Origin: Bythopirellula sp.
Lineage (GTDB): Bacteria > Planctomycetota > Planctomycetia > Pirellulales > Lacipirellulaceae
Direction: 5' to 3'
DNA length: 41,590 nucleotides
Assembly: GCA_028285205.1 (NCBI GenBank)
Contig: JANQQA010000088.1
Span: forward strand, 1-41,590
Shown: positions 10,013 through 19,234 of the stretch, piece after piece
Layout of the letters: each line of letters begins with the position of its first letter
Position numbering within the stretch: the stretch's first letter is position 1
Made by a program: the position numbers and the translations under genes
Notes under the pieces: generated by a model
Told to the model about the DNA's origin: nothing
The model's database searches: none
What the model saw: only the letters and a program-made list of their open reading frames with translations

Positions 10013-11155
10013 TCAGGCATCGCTGGTGACCGCTTCGTACCTCCGGTACTCATCCAACGCGTAGCGATCGGTCATTGCGGCGAGATAGTCGCACACGGTG
10101 CGGGAGGTTCCCTCGGTTTCTAGCCGCTGTCGCCACCGCGTGGGGAGCGATTCTGGAAACTCCCGGTACCGAGCGAACATCTCCTTCAGAGCTTCGGCAG
10201 CCAAGGCGCGCTCCGCCAAGATAGTTGGATGTCGGTACACTCGCTTAAACAGGAAGCTCTCCAATTCAGCCACCTGTTGCTGCAGTTCCGTCGACACACC
10301 AATCAACGGTCGGATTTGGTTCATTGCCGCAAGCGGAGAGTCGACATCCGCACTTGCCAGCGCTTGACTGCTGTGAGTGATCAAATCGCTGACCATGATC
10401 TCGATCAGTTGGTGAATCACCGCTCGACGTCGCTGATGTTGATCGAGCGTCGCGTAGCGACGATTCACACGATCCGTTGCGTCACGCCACAGTGGGATTT
10501 CATGCAGCTCTCCCCATTCGAGCAGGCCGAGGACCAGCGCATCGTCGGCGTCATGCGTGTCGTAGGCGATGCTGTCCGCCGCGTCGACAACTTGGACTTC
10601 CAGCAACGGATGCCCGTCCTGGCTCGCTTGCCCCTTCACGCGACTGCGTTGGCCAGAGAGCACCTCGCGCGACAAGTTCAGGCCCGGAAAGTCGGGATAC
10701 CGATTCTCTAGCAGCGTGACGATCCGCACCGCATGATCGTTGTGGTTGAATCCACCAACGTCGTTTGCACACTGATCGAGTACATCTTCTCCCGCATGTC
10801 CAAACGGCGGATGCCCAATGTCGTGCATCAGCGCTAGTGCTTCGATCAGGTCTTCGTTCAGGCGCAACACACGCCCGACCGTCCGCGCAATCGAGGCGAC
10901 CTCCAACGTATGGGTTAACCGGGTGCGGTGATAGTCGCCTCGGTCGCCGGTGAAAACTTGTGTCTTGTGGGCAAGTCTGCGGTAGGCGCTGCTGTGCACA
11001 ATCCGATCTCGATCGCGTTGGAACGCGGTTCGATACGGATGCGGCGGCTCGGCATGCTCACGTCCGACGCTGTCGGCAGCATGCATCGCGTAAGGCGCTA
11101 GCCAGAGCGATTCATCGGGGAGACTCGGCGATTGTTTGCTGTTTGATTCACGCAT
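10013..11155 (-). CDS. dgt: dGTP triphosphohydrolase-like HD-domain protein
   Basis: 380 residues, typical of the bacterial dGTPase-like family (type 2). These enzymes hydrolyse dNTPs to nucleoside plus triphosphate and influence nucleotide pools. The HD metal site is visible: H82 in RLTHTLEV, H111-D112 in MHDIGHPPFGH, and a distal Asp in QVVDAADSIAYDTHD. The N-terminal RTAFQRDRDRIVHSSAYRRL segment is the classic family opening. Its first 8 nt overlap the end of the upstream HIT gene, so the two are probably translated from one mRNA. True substrate preference cannot be read from sequence. Confidence 0.92.
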   Translation of the reverse strand: MRESNSKQSPSLPDESLWLAPYAMHAADSVGREHAEPPHPYRTAFQRDRDRIVHSSAYRRLAHKTQVFTGDRGDYHRTRLTHTLEVASIARTVGRVLRLNEDLIEALALMHDIGHPPFGHAGEDVLDQCANDVGGFNHNDHAVRIVTLLENRYPDFPGLNLSREVLSGQRSRVKGQASQDGHPLLEVQVVDAADSIAYDTHDADDALVLGLLEWGELHEIPLWRDATDRVNRRYATLDQHQRRRAVIHQLIEIMVSDLITHSSQALASADVDSPLAAMNQIRPLIGVSTELQQQVAELESFLFKRVYRHPTILAERALAAEALKEMFARYREFPESLPTRWRQRLETEGTSRTVCDYLAAMTDRYALDEYRRYEAVTSDA

Positions 11156-11702
11156 TGGTTGCTTGCTCTTCGGTAATTGCTTCCCACAACGCTTCTAGTG
11201 ACTGAGGAATCATACGCACGCCGGCCAGCGTGGGCATGAAATTGTTGTCGCCGGGCCAACGCGGGACGAGGTGCCAATGCAGATGCCCCGGCACCCCCGC
11301 GCCCGCCACTTGCCCCAGATTCAAACCGACATTGAACCCGGCAGCCGATATCAGCTTTCCTAGCAGTTGCGAAAATCGCCCCAACGTCTGCATCGCTTCC
11401 AGGTGTTCCGCGTCGGTCAGCTCATGGAGCTGGCCGACGTGTCGCAGCGGCGCAACGAGCAGGTGACCGTTGCTATACGGATAGCGGTTGAGCAACGTGA
11501 GCGTGTGTTGCCCGACGTCGACAACCAGATTCATACGACGGGCTTCCTGGTCGTCCGCGTAGCTAGCAGCCGCTCGGCAGAGAAAGCACTGGTGGTCAGC
11601 TCCTGGCTGCCACTGGATCGGCTCCGGTGGGGGATCGGCGGGCTCTTCCGTGCCTTTGATGTAGCCCAACCGCCAAGGTGCCCAGATTCGCTGTTCGTCC
11701 AC
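11148..11702 (-). CDS. HIT-family nucleotide hydrolase/phosphorylase
   Basis: 184 residues. The histidine-triad motif HLHWHLVPRW is present near residue 140, preceded by the NGHLLVAPLRHVGQL strand. The N-terminus RIWAPWRLGYIKG and the CFLC cysteine pair match the Ap4A-phosphorylase-like subgroup of HIT proteins. Members cleave dinucleoside polyphosphates or adenylylated compounds in the cytosol using the second histidine as nucleophile. It overlaps dgt (ATGCGTGA shared), a pairing of two nucleotide-metabolism enzymes in one transcript. Exact substrate unknown. Confidence 0.9.
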   Translation of the reverse strand: MDEQRIWAPWRLGYIKGTEEPADPPPEPIQWQPGADHQCFLCRAAASYADDQEARRMNLVVDVGQHTLTLLNRYPYSNGHLLVAPLRHVGQLHELTDAEHLEAMQTLGRFSQLLGKLISAAGFNVGLNLGQVAGAGVPGHLHWHLVPRWPGDNNFMPTLAGVRMIPQSLEALWEAITEEQATNA

Positions 11703-11852
11703 GACTGCATCCCTTTCGCTGTTTTCTCCGCCTCGCCGGAAGTGTAAACCTGCTAGCCCCTGCCAACAATAGCGACTGGTCTAGCGTCATCGCAACGCAA
11801 CTCACATAATCCTCGGCCCCCAGCCTACAGCTCCAAACTCCTAGCTCCCGCC

Positions 11853-12668
11853 ATGCGTTTCCGTGTCCAACTCGACATGTTCTCAGGGCCACTCGACCTG
11901 CTGTGGTATCTGGTACGCAAGCACGAGTTGGACGTCCTCGACATCCCCATCGCGACCGTCACTGAGCAGTACCTCGAGCTGATCACGGTGCTGGAACAAA
12001 TCGACGTCAACGCAGTCGGTGACTTCCTCGAGGTTGCATCTCGGCTGATGGAGATCAAGTCGAAGCTGATGCTCCCACGCCACGAGGAGATCGAACCAGA
12101 GGAAGCGATCGAAGATCCCCGGCAAGACATGGTGCAGCGGCTCCTGGAGTACAAAAAATACAAGGACGCGGCGAGCATGCTCGAGCACCGTGGCCAGCAG
12201 TGGCAGCAGCGCTACGTCCGCCGCGCGAACGATCTCCCCACCACGCGGATCGATCCCAGCGAACAACCGATCCAAGAGGTGGAGCTCTGGGATCTGGTGA
12301 GCGCCTTTTCACGCGTGATGCGCGACAACGACGACGCCCAGCCAGCGGCCATTCGTTACGACGACACGCCGATCGAAACCTACATGGAGCGCATCCGCCA
12401 ACTTCTAGCGACCGAGCCCCGCGTGGCTTTCACCAGTTTGTTCGACCGCGACCTGCACGAGCAAGCAGCCGACGACCCAGCACTCGCCAAGTCGCAACTC
12501 GTCGGAATCTTCTTGGCGGTGCTGGAGCTGATTCGGCACCACCACATCCAAGTCGAACAGCAGGAGCTGTTCGGCGAAATCTGGATCGTCGCCCATACGT
12601 CGACCGACGAAACCGACGCGTCGCAACTGCGGTTGCACGTCGCCGACGAATCGACCGACGCGGCGTAA
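11853..12668 (+). CDS. scpA: segregation and condensation protein A
   Basis: 271 residues, the expected size. ScpA is the kleisin subunit that, with ScpB, bridges the two SMC heads in the chromosome condensation complex. The N-terminal FSGPLDLLWYLVRKHELDVLDIPIATVTEQYLE region is the kleisin signature (normally F-GPLDLLL-LI), followed by DFLEVASRLMEIKSKLMLP, a helical linker, and a winged-helix-like C-terminus. ScpB is usually next door but is not present in this window. The gene is followed by an extended hairpin-rich stretch. Confidence 0.93.
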   Translation: MRFRVQLDMFSGPLDLLWYLVRKHELDVLDIPIATVTEQYLELITVLEQIDVNAVGDFLEVASRLMEIKSKLMLPRHEEIEPEEAIEDPRQDMVQRLLEYKKYKDAASMLEHRGQQWQQRYVRRANDLPTTRIDPSEQPIQEVELWDLVSAFSRVMRDNDDAQPAAIRYDDTPIETYMERIRQLLATEPRVAFTSLFDRDLHEQAADDPALAKSQLVGIFLAVLELIRHHHIQVEQQELFGEIWIVAHTSTDETDASQLRLHVADESTDAA

Positions 12669-12722
12669 CGCGAAGGCGCATTCGAAGGCGAGGAAGTAGT
12701 CAGCTATTGGTAGCCAGTATTC

Positions 12723-12795
12723 AGTGGCCAGGAGCCAGTATTTGCGCACCCCTGACTTCTACTTACTGGCCACCGACCACTGGCTCCTGGCCACT
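12723..12795. repeat. 17-bp perfect inverted repeat with 39-nt spacer
   Basis: Left arm AGTGGCCAGGAGCCAGT (12723-12739) and right arm ACTGGCTCCTGGCCACT (12779-12795) are exact reverse complements. A partial direct echo (TAGCCAGTA) lies just upstream. It begins 55 nt after the scpA stop, so it could form an mRNA 3' hairpin, but there is no T-run, so it is not a canonical intrinsic terminator. Confidence 0.8.
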
Positions 12796-12884
12796 AATTT
12801 TGAAAGGTTTCCCGTTTCGATTTACAAAACCTCCTCTGCTTTTCTCATTAGAAATCAGCTTTCACGCTGCTATTGCAGCACGGC

Positions 12885-12902
12885 GAGCATCAGCTGGTGC
12901 TC
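12885..12902. repeat. 18-bp near-perfect palindrome
   Basis: GAGCATCAGCTGGTGCTC is self-complementary except for one wobble position. It sits between two larger hairpins in the gene-poor region after scpA. Confidence 0.6.
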
Positions 12903-12904
12903 AC

Positions 12905-12940
12905 GTTTTGAAAGGTCAGCCATTGCAGACCTTTCAAAAC
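12905..12940. repeat. 13-bp perfect hairpin
   Basis: Arms GTTTTGAAAGGTC (12905-12917) and GACCTTTCAAAAC (12928-12940) are perfect reverse complements around a 10-nt loop. A further direct copy of the arm core TTTTGAAAGGT lies at 12798-12808, with its own weaker partner at 12827-12832. No T-run follows. Confidence 0.8.
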
Positions 12941-13496
12941 CTCTCAGATTACCAGCAAAGGCCGGCTGGAAGCCCTTAGCACCCATCGACTTGCAATTTG
13001 CGAACACGAGCCCCAAAGTGTCCGAAAATTTGCCTGCCTCGCGCGATGCGCAAACCGATGCGAGTGAAATCCTAATGCATTTGAATCATGATTTCAGCAA
13101 CGATTTTTGGGCCAGTATGGACGGTCCCAGAGCATGAATCTAAGCGTCGGTAGAACGGCGCGATTCCAGCGGCAAATGCCCTGTCGCGTGGGACAACGGG
13201 ATTTCGGAAAAGCTGCCTCAAACGATGAATTCGATGCAGTTAGTAAGTTGGTTCTCGCAGAGAGCGAGTGCACTCTTTAAGGCTTGGCAATATGTGAGCA
13301 TCCGTAAGAATGCGGAGCTGTTTCGGACTCTGTTTGCATCTGCTATTTTGAATCTCGCGTCAATCAGGTCGGGTCAAACCGGCGAGTTCTTCTCCGGGCC
13401 TAAAGGCAGGTGGTGCCCGCCAAGCAATAACAATGCTGAATAGTGTGTGCCTATTTTCCTGACACCCATATATTTGCGAAAGAAATGGAGAAAGCA
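12941..13496. other. gene-poor stretch before the hydrolase gene
   Basis: No convincing gene. A short open frame at 13225-13443 has a plausible-looking but unrecognised translation and no clear ribosome binding site. Composition appears less GC-rich than the neighbouring genes. Confidence 0.4.
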
Positions 13497-14213
13497 ATGT
13501 CTCAAAACCGTGTAGAAGAATGGCTTGAAGATCTTGGGCAACCTGCTCTTCCTGTTCCTGGCTTTGAAATCGAAGCGGGGCGGACGGCAGTAGTCATAAC
13601 CGACCCTCAGAATGATTTCCTGCATCCAGACGGAGTAGCTTTTGGAGCGGTCGGCGAGAGTGTGAATGAAAATAATACCGTCGCAAACCTGACCTCGCTC
13701 ATGAATACCGCTGTGGAGACTGGCATGCAGTTGGTGATCAGTCCTCATTATTACTTCCCAACTGACCATGGATGGAAATTTGAGGGCACCTTAGAAAAAC
13801 TGATGCATGACATCCATATGTATGATCGCCCGGGGAACCTCAGTCTTGATGGTTTTGAAGGCAGCGGAGCGGACTGGCTGGAACAGCTGAAGCCAGCCAT
13901 TAATCATGAGAAAACAATCGTCTGCAGCACCCATAAAGTCTACGGTCCGGAAAACAATGACTTAGTACTACAGCTTCAAAAACAAAAAATCGAGAAGGTT
14001 ATCCTTGCCGGAATGTCTGCCAATCTGTGTGTTGAGTCTCATCTCCGCGAACTTGTCGAACGTGGTTTCGAGTGTGCCGTGGTAGCGGACGCCACTGCCG
14101 CAGCGAAAGTCCCAGGTCTTGATGGGATGCTGGCGGCACTAATCAACTTTACAATGATCGCCAGTGAAGTTTGGACCACTAGTCGAGCCACTGACAAAAT
14201 GGCCACCGCCTAG
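13497..14213 (+). CDS. isochorismatase-like cysteine hydrolase
   Basis: 238 residues from the ATG at 13497, which has GGAG 6 nt upstream; an in-frame ATG at 13485 lacks one. The isochorismatase-fold catalytic triad is visible: D36 in VVITDPQNDF, K147 in STHKVYG and the nucleophile C178 in SANLCVESHLRE. Members hydrolyse amides, carbamates or vinyl ethers; the substrate here cannot be assigned. Codon use is noticeably more AT-rich (many AAT, GAA, AAA, ATT) than in neighbouring genes. The gene is isolated between two gene-poor segments, which is suggestive of recent acquisition (inference). Confidence 0.88.
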   Translation: MSQNRVEEWLEDLGQPALPVPGFEIEAGRTAVVITDPQNDFLHPDGVAFGAVGESVNENNTVANLTSLMNTAVETGMQLVISPHYYFPTDHGWKFEGTLEKLMHDIHMYDRPGNLSLDGFEGSGADWLEQLKPAINHEKTIVCSTHKVYGPENNDLVLQLQKQKIEKVILAGMSANLCVESHLRELVERGFECAVVADATAAAKVPGLDGMLAALINFTMIASEVWTTSRATDKMATA

Positions 14214-14508
14214 GCGAAAAGCCGGGCGCAGCGACTGACTGTTGCCTTAGCCATGTAGATATGCGCTCGATGTGGCTGACTTTCTGTCGCCCATTTCGGG
14301 TGGGTTGCACACTCGGCCTTCAGCAAATGGTGCGAAGTCTACGACGCGGAGGAGTGAAACGCCGGATGGAGTGGGACTACCTTGGAGAATTGCGTCAGGC
14401 CGATGAAGCGGAACGCATTTTGCAAATCGCAGAATCTGCCGCGGCTTGTCACACTGGTTGCACGACACAACAGACGAGTCGCAGCCGTCCGCGCCACGAA
14501 AAGGTCAC
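14214..14508. other. intergenic stretch, possibly degenerate
   Basis: About 295 nt between convergent genes. Short frames on both strands (for example minus 14247-14468) have no ribosome binding site or recognisable domain. No terminator hairpin with a T-run was found. Confidence 0.35.
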
Positions 14509-15552
14509 CTAGTGCAAGTCTTGACCCGCTCTGGTGGCCATCGCGTGCCACGTGCTGAGCTCGATAGAGTCGTTGACGAACTCAACATGGCCATCCACGA
14601 AGGCTATCTGTACGCCACCAGGATGTTGGCTTCGAGCTGGGTTTCGGTAGGGGCCACGCGTTTGAGTGAAGTTATCGGTGCATGGGAACTCAATACTGCT
14701 GGGGTTGGCGACAATCGCTACGTCAAAGTCGCGCCCACACCACTCAGAAGAGTCAACCGTTGTGTGTTCGGTGGGGACTGGGGTTTGGTTTGGCGTGACG
14801 CGGTGGTTGTAGAAACTAGTTCCCAGATACAGCACGCCTCGGCCGTCGTTTCCTCCACCAAACAGTCGGACCTCGCCAAGCATTGCGGTGTGACTGGTTC
14901 CATCAATGATCCGCCGCAATTCCACACCTTTGTTTACCCGACCCAGAACTAATTGAAACGGACCACGGGACTCGGGAGGGATTCCTGAAACAGTTCTGGT
15001 TTGTCTACCACTACCAACCTGCACGGAACTGCCGCTCTCGCGTGCGTCGTCCCATATTTGGTACCAGTCCTCCGTGCCGAAGTTAGCCAGATAGTTTCCG
15101 TGGGTCCAGTCAGCCGAGTCGCCTCCGCTCCACCATTCTCCCGGTCCAAGATCCGACGGACAGAGATGGATGTCGAGTTGTGTATATTGCCACGCAAAGG
15201 ACGGATCGCGCTGTTTGCCGTTTGCGACGTAGGCCGCCCAAGAGGGTCGATCAAAATCAATCGCCCCAAAGATTGATGCTTGCTCAATAAAAGGAAGTGA
15301 GTACGCCGCCCACGTGTGCCACACATCGGAATTCACGTTTGTGTTGCCTGCTGGTAAGGCCCCCATTTGGCTCTCATGGTTTAGGCAAGCAAGCGCGAGC
15401 TGACGCATGTGGTTGGCGCACTGCGTTCTTCTGCCAGATTCGCGGGCTGCCTGGATTGCGGGGAGCAGCAAGGCAACTAAGGTACCAATGATGGCGATCA
15501 CAACCAGCAATTCGACGAGTGTGAATGCTCTTTTTGACTGATAGAATCCCAT
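14509..15552 (-). CDS. DUF1559 domain protein with type IV pilin-like N-terminus
   Basis: 347 residues from the ATG at 15552. The N-terminus [20 protein letters not shown] is a class III/prepilin signal: basic leader, FTLVE processing context, then a long hydrophobic helix. The residue before the cleavage site is Ala rather than the usual Gly. The DUF1559 body follows ([22 protein letters not shown] near 35-60), and the C-terminus has the H-X9-DG signature, [16 protein letters not shown]. This family is massively expanded in planctomycetes and probably forms pseudopilin-like or cell-surface structures; its role is unknown. The frame extends 18 nt upstream to a weaker start. Confidence 0.9.
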   Translation of the reverse strand: MGFYQSKRAFTLVELLVVIAIIGTLVALLLPAIQAARESGRRTQCANHMRQLALACLNHESQMGALPAGNTNVNSDVWHTWAAYSLPFIEQASIFGAIDFDRPSWAAYVANGKQRDPSFAWQYTQLDIHLCPSDLGPGEWWSGGDSADWTHGNYLANFGTEDWYQIWDDARESGSSVQVGSGRQTRTVSGIPPESRGPFQLVLGRVNKGVELRRIIDGTSHTAMLGEVRLFGGGNDGRGVLYLGTSFYNHRVTPNQTPVPTEHTTVDSSEWCGRDFDVAIVANPSSIEFPCTDNFTQTRGPYRNPARSQHPGGVQIAFVDGHVEFVNDSIELSTWHAMATRAGQDLH

Positions 15553-15757
15553 ATTGATACGCCCTGTCACTAGTGAAAAGATGCTCGATCAGCGGCAAAC
15601 CTATTCGATACACCAGCCGCTGAATACTCATTGTCCTCACAATGAATTTGTGCCAACAATATTCGGTATTGTAAGCTCACGCGGTGTCCGTAATTTAGTA
15701 TTCCCGCTATGTGGAAGGCACCTCCTCGTCTACTCGCGTGAGAATGCGGCGGGCGCG

Positions 15758-16753
15758 TCAGCTCGGGAGAAACTCGACTTCCATGAAGCCTCCGCTAGCG
15801 TTGTCGTCGGTGACGAACTGTGGAATGCCGTTGATGAGGTCGCAAGACTGACGATGGGTGTGGCCGGCGAAGACCCCCAACAGGTTGGGTGCCGAAAAGA
15901 CTTCGCTGTGAAAACCCATCGTGACTTGCGTGTGACCGGTCGCGGGCCACCGAGGGCGCCGTTCTAGTTGGTAGTTTCGATCTGTTTTCGCTCCCCAGTT
16001 CGGATTGCCACAACCGAAACCGATCTGGCGACCGGCAGCGAAAAGTGGAATGTGAACCGTCAGCACGAGCGGCTTGCCGGTCTGCACCTGCAATCGGAAG
16101 AACTCCAGCTGCTCGGGAAGAATCTGATAGTGCGAGTTGTCGATCGTGAGTAGGCGAACCTCGCCGACGTCATAAGCAGACATGAGCGGATGGTTTCCTT
16201 GGTAGAGTGGCTTCAGACGCTTGTCGATCCACGTCGCGCGCAAATCTTCCAAGGAACCAGGCATGCCTTCGTAATGCCAGTCGTGATTTCCGGCTACGTA
16301 AGTGTACCGTAGCTTCGAAGTTTCGAGCTTCTCGCCAACCCAATCGATCGCCGCTTCCGACGGGAAACTGAAAATATCGCCAACGAGTGCGACCAGATCA
16401 ACGTTCTGTGCTTGGGCCCGTTCGAGAACTCGAACGAAGCATGCTTCGGGGTTTGTGACTTCACCCGTTTCAAAGTGTTTCGTCTGATTGTATGCGGCAG
16501 CCATGCGGCCGCTAAACTCCCGATAAGGCTTTCCTCGTTCGTCGTCCAGGAATAGATGCGTATCGGCGACCACCAGAATTTTATGCGGTTTGGTTACTTC
16601 CTTCGTAAAGAAGCGAACTCGATTTTTGTCATATGCGAACGAACTGCTTGTGCTGTTCTCTGCCGCGGTCGCACCGTAGGTAGACGCGGCTGCTAAGCCA
16701 AACGGGATGCCAATAGCTGCGGTACTTGTACGAAGAAAGGAACGTCGTTTCAT
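15758..16753 (-). CDS. Tat-exported metallophosphoesterase
   Basis: 331 residues. The N-terminus MKRRSFLRTSTAAIGIPFGL is a twin-arginine signal, followed by an Ala-rich stretch (cleavage near ATAAE), so the enzyme is predicted to be exported folded. Calcineurin-like phosphoesterase metal motifs are in order: D64-x-H66 (VVADTHLF), GD in LVALVGDIF, GNHDWHYEG, H in LTVHIPLF, and GHTHRQ near the C-terminus. The substrate (phosphomonoester, diester or nucleotide) is not predictable. It lies upstream of the DUF1559 gene on the same strand with a 205-nt gap, so co-transcription is uncertain. Confidence 0.9.
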   Translation of the reverse strand: MKRRSFLRTSTAAIGIPFGLAAASTYGATAAENSTSSSFAYDKNRVRFFTKEVTKPHKILVVADTHLFLDDERGKPYREFSGRMAAAYNQTKHFETGEVTNPEACFVRVLERAQAQNVDLVALVGDIFSFPSEAAIDWVGEKLETSKLRYTYVAGNHDWHYEGMPGSLEDLRATWIDKRLKPLYQGNHPLMSAYDVGEVRLLTIDNSHYQILPEQLEFFRLQVQTGKPLVLTVHIPLFAAGRQIGFGCGNPNWGAKTDRNYQLERRPRWPATGHTQVTMGFHSEVFSAPNLLGVFAGHTHRQSCDLINGIPQFVTDDNASGGFMEVEFLPS

Positions 16754-17065
16754 AGTCGTTTCCGATCGCGTGATGGTGAAGGAAGAGCGTGTAAGCGATT
16801 ATCATGCACAAGTCGGATGCAGGAAATAGGGGTCGACGCGTGAAACATCCACGCACAGGATGAATAACTTGGCCCCAAACGGGATGAAAACCTGTCTAAC
16901 GACCTGAGCATGACGTGGAGTCCCGTGCTCCCGTTGGGGAATTGCTTGTTTAGATCCGACGAGTAGTGGTAGGGTATCCGGCTCCCTCACGGTCGCGGCT
17001 GGGGTTGGTGAGGGGAGCGGCGGAGTGGTGATCTGGCTGTGGAATCGATGCTTACTGTTGCGCAT
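16754..17065. other. intergenic region between fusA terminator and the phosphoesterase gene
   Basis: About 310 nt between the fusA terminator and the next minus-strand gene. It should hold the phosphoesterase promoter, but I cannot point to -35/-10 boxes. No ORF worth calling. Confidence 0.4.
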
Positions 17066-17066
17066 G

Positions 17067-17097
17067 AAAAAAGCCCCGGCGGTGAGGGCCGGGGCTT
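17067..17097 (-). terminator. intrinsic terminator of fusA
   Basis: Read on the minus strand: a 10-bp GC-rich stem (arms AAGCCCCGGC and GCCGGGGCTT), a 7-nt loop and then six T residues. It lies 38 nt past the fusA stop. Confidence 0.9.
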
Positions 17098-17134
17098 GTG
17101 GGTTGGAATTGCCGTGAGGTGGGAAAGCTCTTGA

Positions 17135-19234
17135 CTACGCAGGTTGTAGCTCGGCTTTCCGCTCCTCGACGATCTGCGTCTGGATGCTCGATGGCACCGG
17201 TGCGTACTTGCACAGTTCCATCGAGAAGCTGCCTTGGCCCTGGGTTTGGCTCCGCAAATCGGTCGAGTAGCCGAACGTCTCGGCTAGCGGCACCTCGGCG
17301 ATAATCTTCGTTGCGCCGTTTTGTGTATCGGTTGAGACCACCATGCCGCGTTTGCTGGACACCTGACCGACCACCGAGCCTTGGAACGACTCGGGGCATT
17401 CGATTTCCATCAGCATGATCGGCTCCAGCAAGGCGGGCTTCATGCGATTGAAGTTCTCGCGGAAGCACTCCTGCGCGGTCAGCATAAACGCCATGTCGGA
17501 CGAGTCGACATCGTGGTAAGTACCGTCGTCCAGGTCGATCGTCAGTCCGACCACCGGATAACCGGCCACTGGGCCTTTCTCCATCATGTTGCGGAAGCCC
17601 TTTTCGATCGCCGGGATGAAGTTCTTGGGGATGCGGCCGCCGGTGACGTTATCGCGGAACAGCAGTTCGGCGCCTTCGGCTTCCTCGCGTTCCTCTTCGG
17701 TCATTGGGGCCATCTTTCCGACGATGTGACCATATTGGCCGGAACCGCCGGATTGCTTCTTCCGCTTGTGATCGAATTCGTAAGGCTTGGTGCCGCTCTC
17801 GCGGTAGCTGACCTTCGGGGCACCAACTTCGACCTCGACGCCGTACTCGCGCTTGATCCGCTCGATGTAGACTTCCAAGTGCAGCTCACCCATGCCGCCG
17901 ATGAGCGTTTCGTTGGTCTCTTCGTCGGTGGTGACCTGGAAGGTCGGGTCTTCCTTGCGGAAACGCTGCAGGGCCTTGCCGAGCTTGTCCGCGTTGTCTC
18001 GCGACAGCGGCTGCACCGACATCTTGATGACCGGATCGGCGACGTAGATGTTCTCCAACGTGCAGTACTTCGGCTCGCTGCAGTAGGTATCACCCGAAGC
18101 ACAGTCGATGCCCATGATGGCCACGATGTCGCCGGCTTCGGCCGTGTCGATTTCTTCGCGCTTATCGCTGTGCATGCGGACGATGCGGCTGAAGCGTTCC
18201 TTCTTGCCGGTACGCTGGTTGTAGTAGGTCTCGCCCTTGGCGATCGTGCCCTGATAGATACGCGTGTACGTAAGCTGACCGTACTCGTCGTCGACAATCT
18301 TGAACGCCATGCCAATGAACGGCTTGGTCGGGTCGGAGTCGAGGACGATCTTCTTGCTCTCGTCGGTGGGGTCGGTACCCGTGTTTTCGATTTCCGGTGG
18401 CGAAGGCAGATAGCGATTCACCGCGTCCAGCAGCGGCTGCACGCCCTTGTTCTTGAACGCTGTGCCGAGGAAGACCGGTGTGAACTCTTGCTCGATGACC
18501 GCGTGACGGGTGATGTCGTGGATCAGTGCCTCGGGCACATCCTCTTCGGCCAGCAGTTTCTCCATCAGGTCATCGCTGTACATCGACAGTGATTCGAGCA
18601 TCTCGCCGCGAGCGGTTTCGGCCTTGTCCTGCAGTTCGGCTGGAATATCTTCTTCGCGGACGGTCTCGCCGTTGGCACCGTCGAAGTAGTAGGCTTTCAT
18701 CGTCACGAGGTCGATCACGCCCTCGAAGTCTTCTTCCGCGCCAATCGGGTATTGCATCATGACCGCGTCGGCACCCAGCTTCTCGCGCACCTGTTCCACG
18801 ACCGAGAACGGATTGGCACCGGTGCGACCCATCTTGTTGATGAACGCCAAGCGGGGTACGTGATAGCGCTTCATCTGACGATCGACGGTCATCGATTGCG
18901 ACTGCACACCACCTACTGAGCAAAGGACGAGCACGGCTCCGTCGAGCACGCGGAGGCTGCGCTCCACCTCGACGGTAAAGTCAACGTGTCCCGGGGTGTC
19001 GATGAGGTTGATCTTGTTGCCTTCCCACTCCAGGCTGGTGGCGGCACTGGTGATCGTGATGCCGCGCTCCTTTTCCAGCTCCATGTGGTCCATGGTCGCA
19101 CCGTCACCGCCACCGCGCACGTCCTCGATCTTGTGGATGCGTCCGGCGTAAAACAGGATGCGCTCGCTGAGGGTGGTTTTACCCGAGTCGATGTGCGCGG
19201 AGATGCCGATGTTTCGAACTTTCGTGAGATCCAT
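17135..19234 (-). CDS. fusA: translation elongation factor G, spdEFG1/mtEFG1-like
   Basis: 699 residues, full length for EF-G, the GTPase that moves tRNAs and mRNA through the ribosome. Motifs: G1 AHIDSGKT (13-20), switch I RGITI (57-61), G3 DTPGH (79-83), G4 NKMG (133-136) and domain IV/V sequence to the end. [10 protein letters not shown] and the [11 protein letters not shown] and SGDTYCS segments resemble mitochondrial EFG1 and the spirochaete/planctomycete spdEFG1 group more than canonical bacterial EF-G. The G4 motif is usually NKxD; here a GGT codon gives Gly instead of Asp. It is not beside rpsG/rpsL/tuf, unlike a canonical str-operon fusA. A strong terminator follows. The family is certain; the subgroup is from memory of motifs. 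Confidence 0.95.
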   Translation of the reverse strand: MDLTKVRNIGISAHIDSGKTTLSERILFYAGRIHKIEDVRGGGDGATMDHMELEKERGITITSAATSLEWEGNKINLIDTPGHVDFTVEVERSLRVLDGAVLVLCSVGGVQSQSMTVDRQMKRYHVPRLAFINKMGRTGANPFSVVEQVREKLGADAVMMQYPIGAEEDFEGVIDLVTMKAYYFDGANGETVREEDIPAELQDKAETARGEMLESLSMYSDDLMEKLLAEEDVPEALIHDITRHAVIEQEFTPVFLGTAFKNKGVQPLLDAVNRYLPSPPEIENTGTDPTDESKKIVLDSDPTKPFIGMAFKIVDDEYGQLTYTRIYQGTIAKGETYYNQRTGKKERFSRIVRMHSDKREEIDTAEAGDIVAIMGIDCASGDTYCSEPKYCTLENIYVADPVIKMSVQPLSRDNADKLGKALQRFRKEDPTFQVTTDEETNETLIGGMGELHLEVYIERIKREYGVEVEVGAPKVSYRESGTKPYEFDHKRKKQSGGSGQYGHIVGKMAPMTEEEREEAEGAELLFRDNVTGGRIPKNFIPAIEKGFRNMMEKGPVAGYPVVGLTIDLDDGTYHDVDSSDMAFMLTAQECFRENFNRMKPALLEPIMLMEIECPESFQGSVVGQVSSKRGMVVSTDTQNGATKIIAEVPLAETFGYSTDLRSQTQGQGSFSMELCKYAPVPSSIQTQIVEERKAELQPA

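Noticed and set aside
12723..12795. Large inverted repeat after scpA as an intrinsic terminator
   Set aside because: The spacer is 39 nt and no T-run follows either arm, so it does not meet the terminator pattern.
12724..13137. 137-residue plus-strand open frame through the hairpin region
   Set aside because: It translates both arms of inverted repeats and has no ribosome binding site or domain.
14247..14512. Short frames on both strands between the hydrolase and DUF1559 genes
   Set aside because: No ribosome binding site and no recognised motif. They may be degenerate sequence, but I cannot support a gene or pseudogene.
17381..18592. 403-residue open frame antisense to fusA
   Set aside because: Lies entirely within the strongly supported EF-G gene; long antisense frames are expected from the GC-rich codon bias. 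The translation has no recognisable domain.
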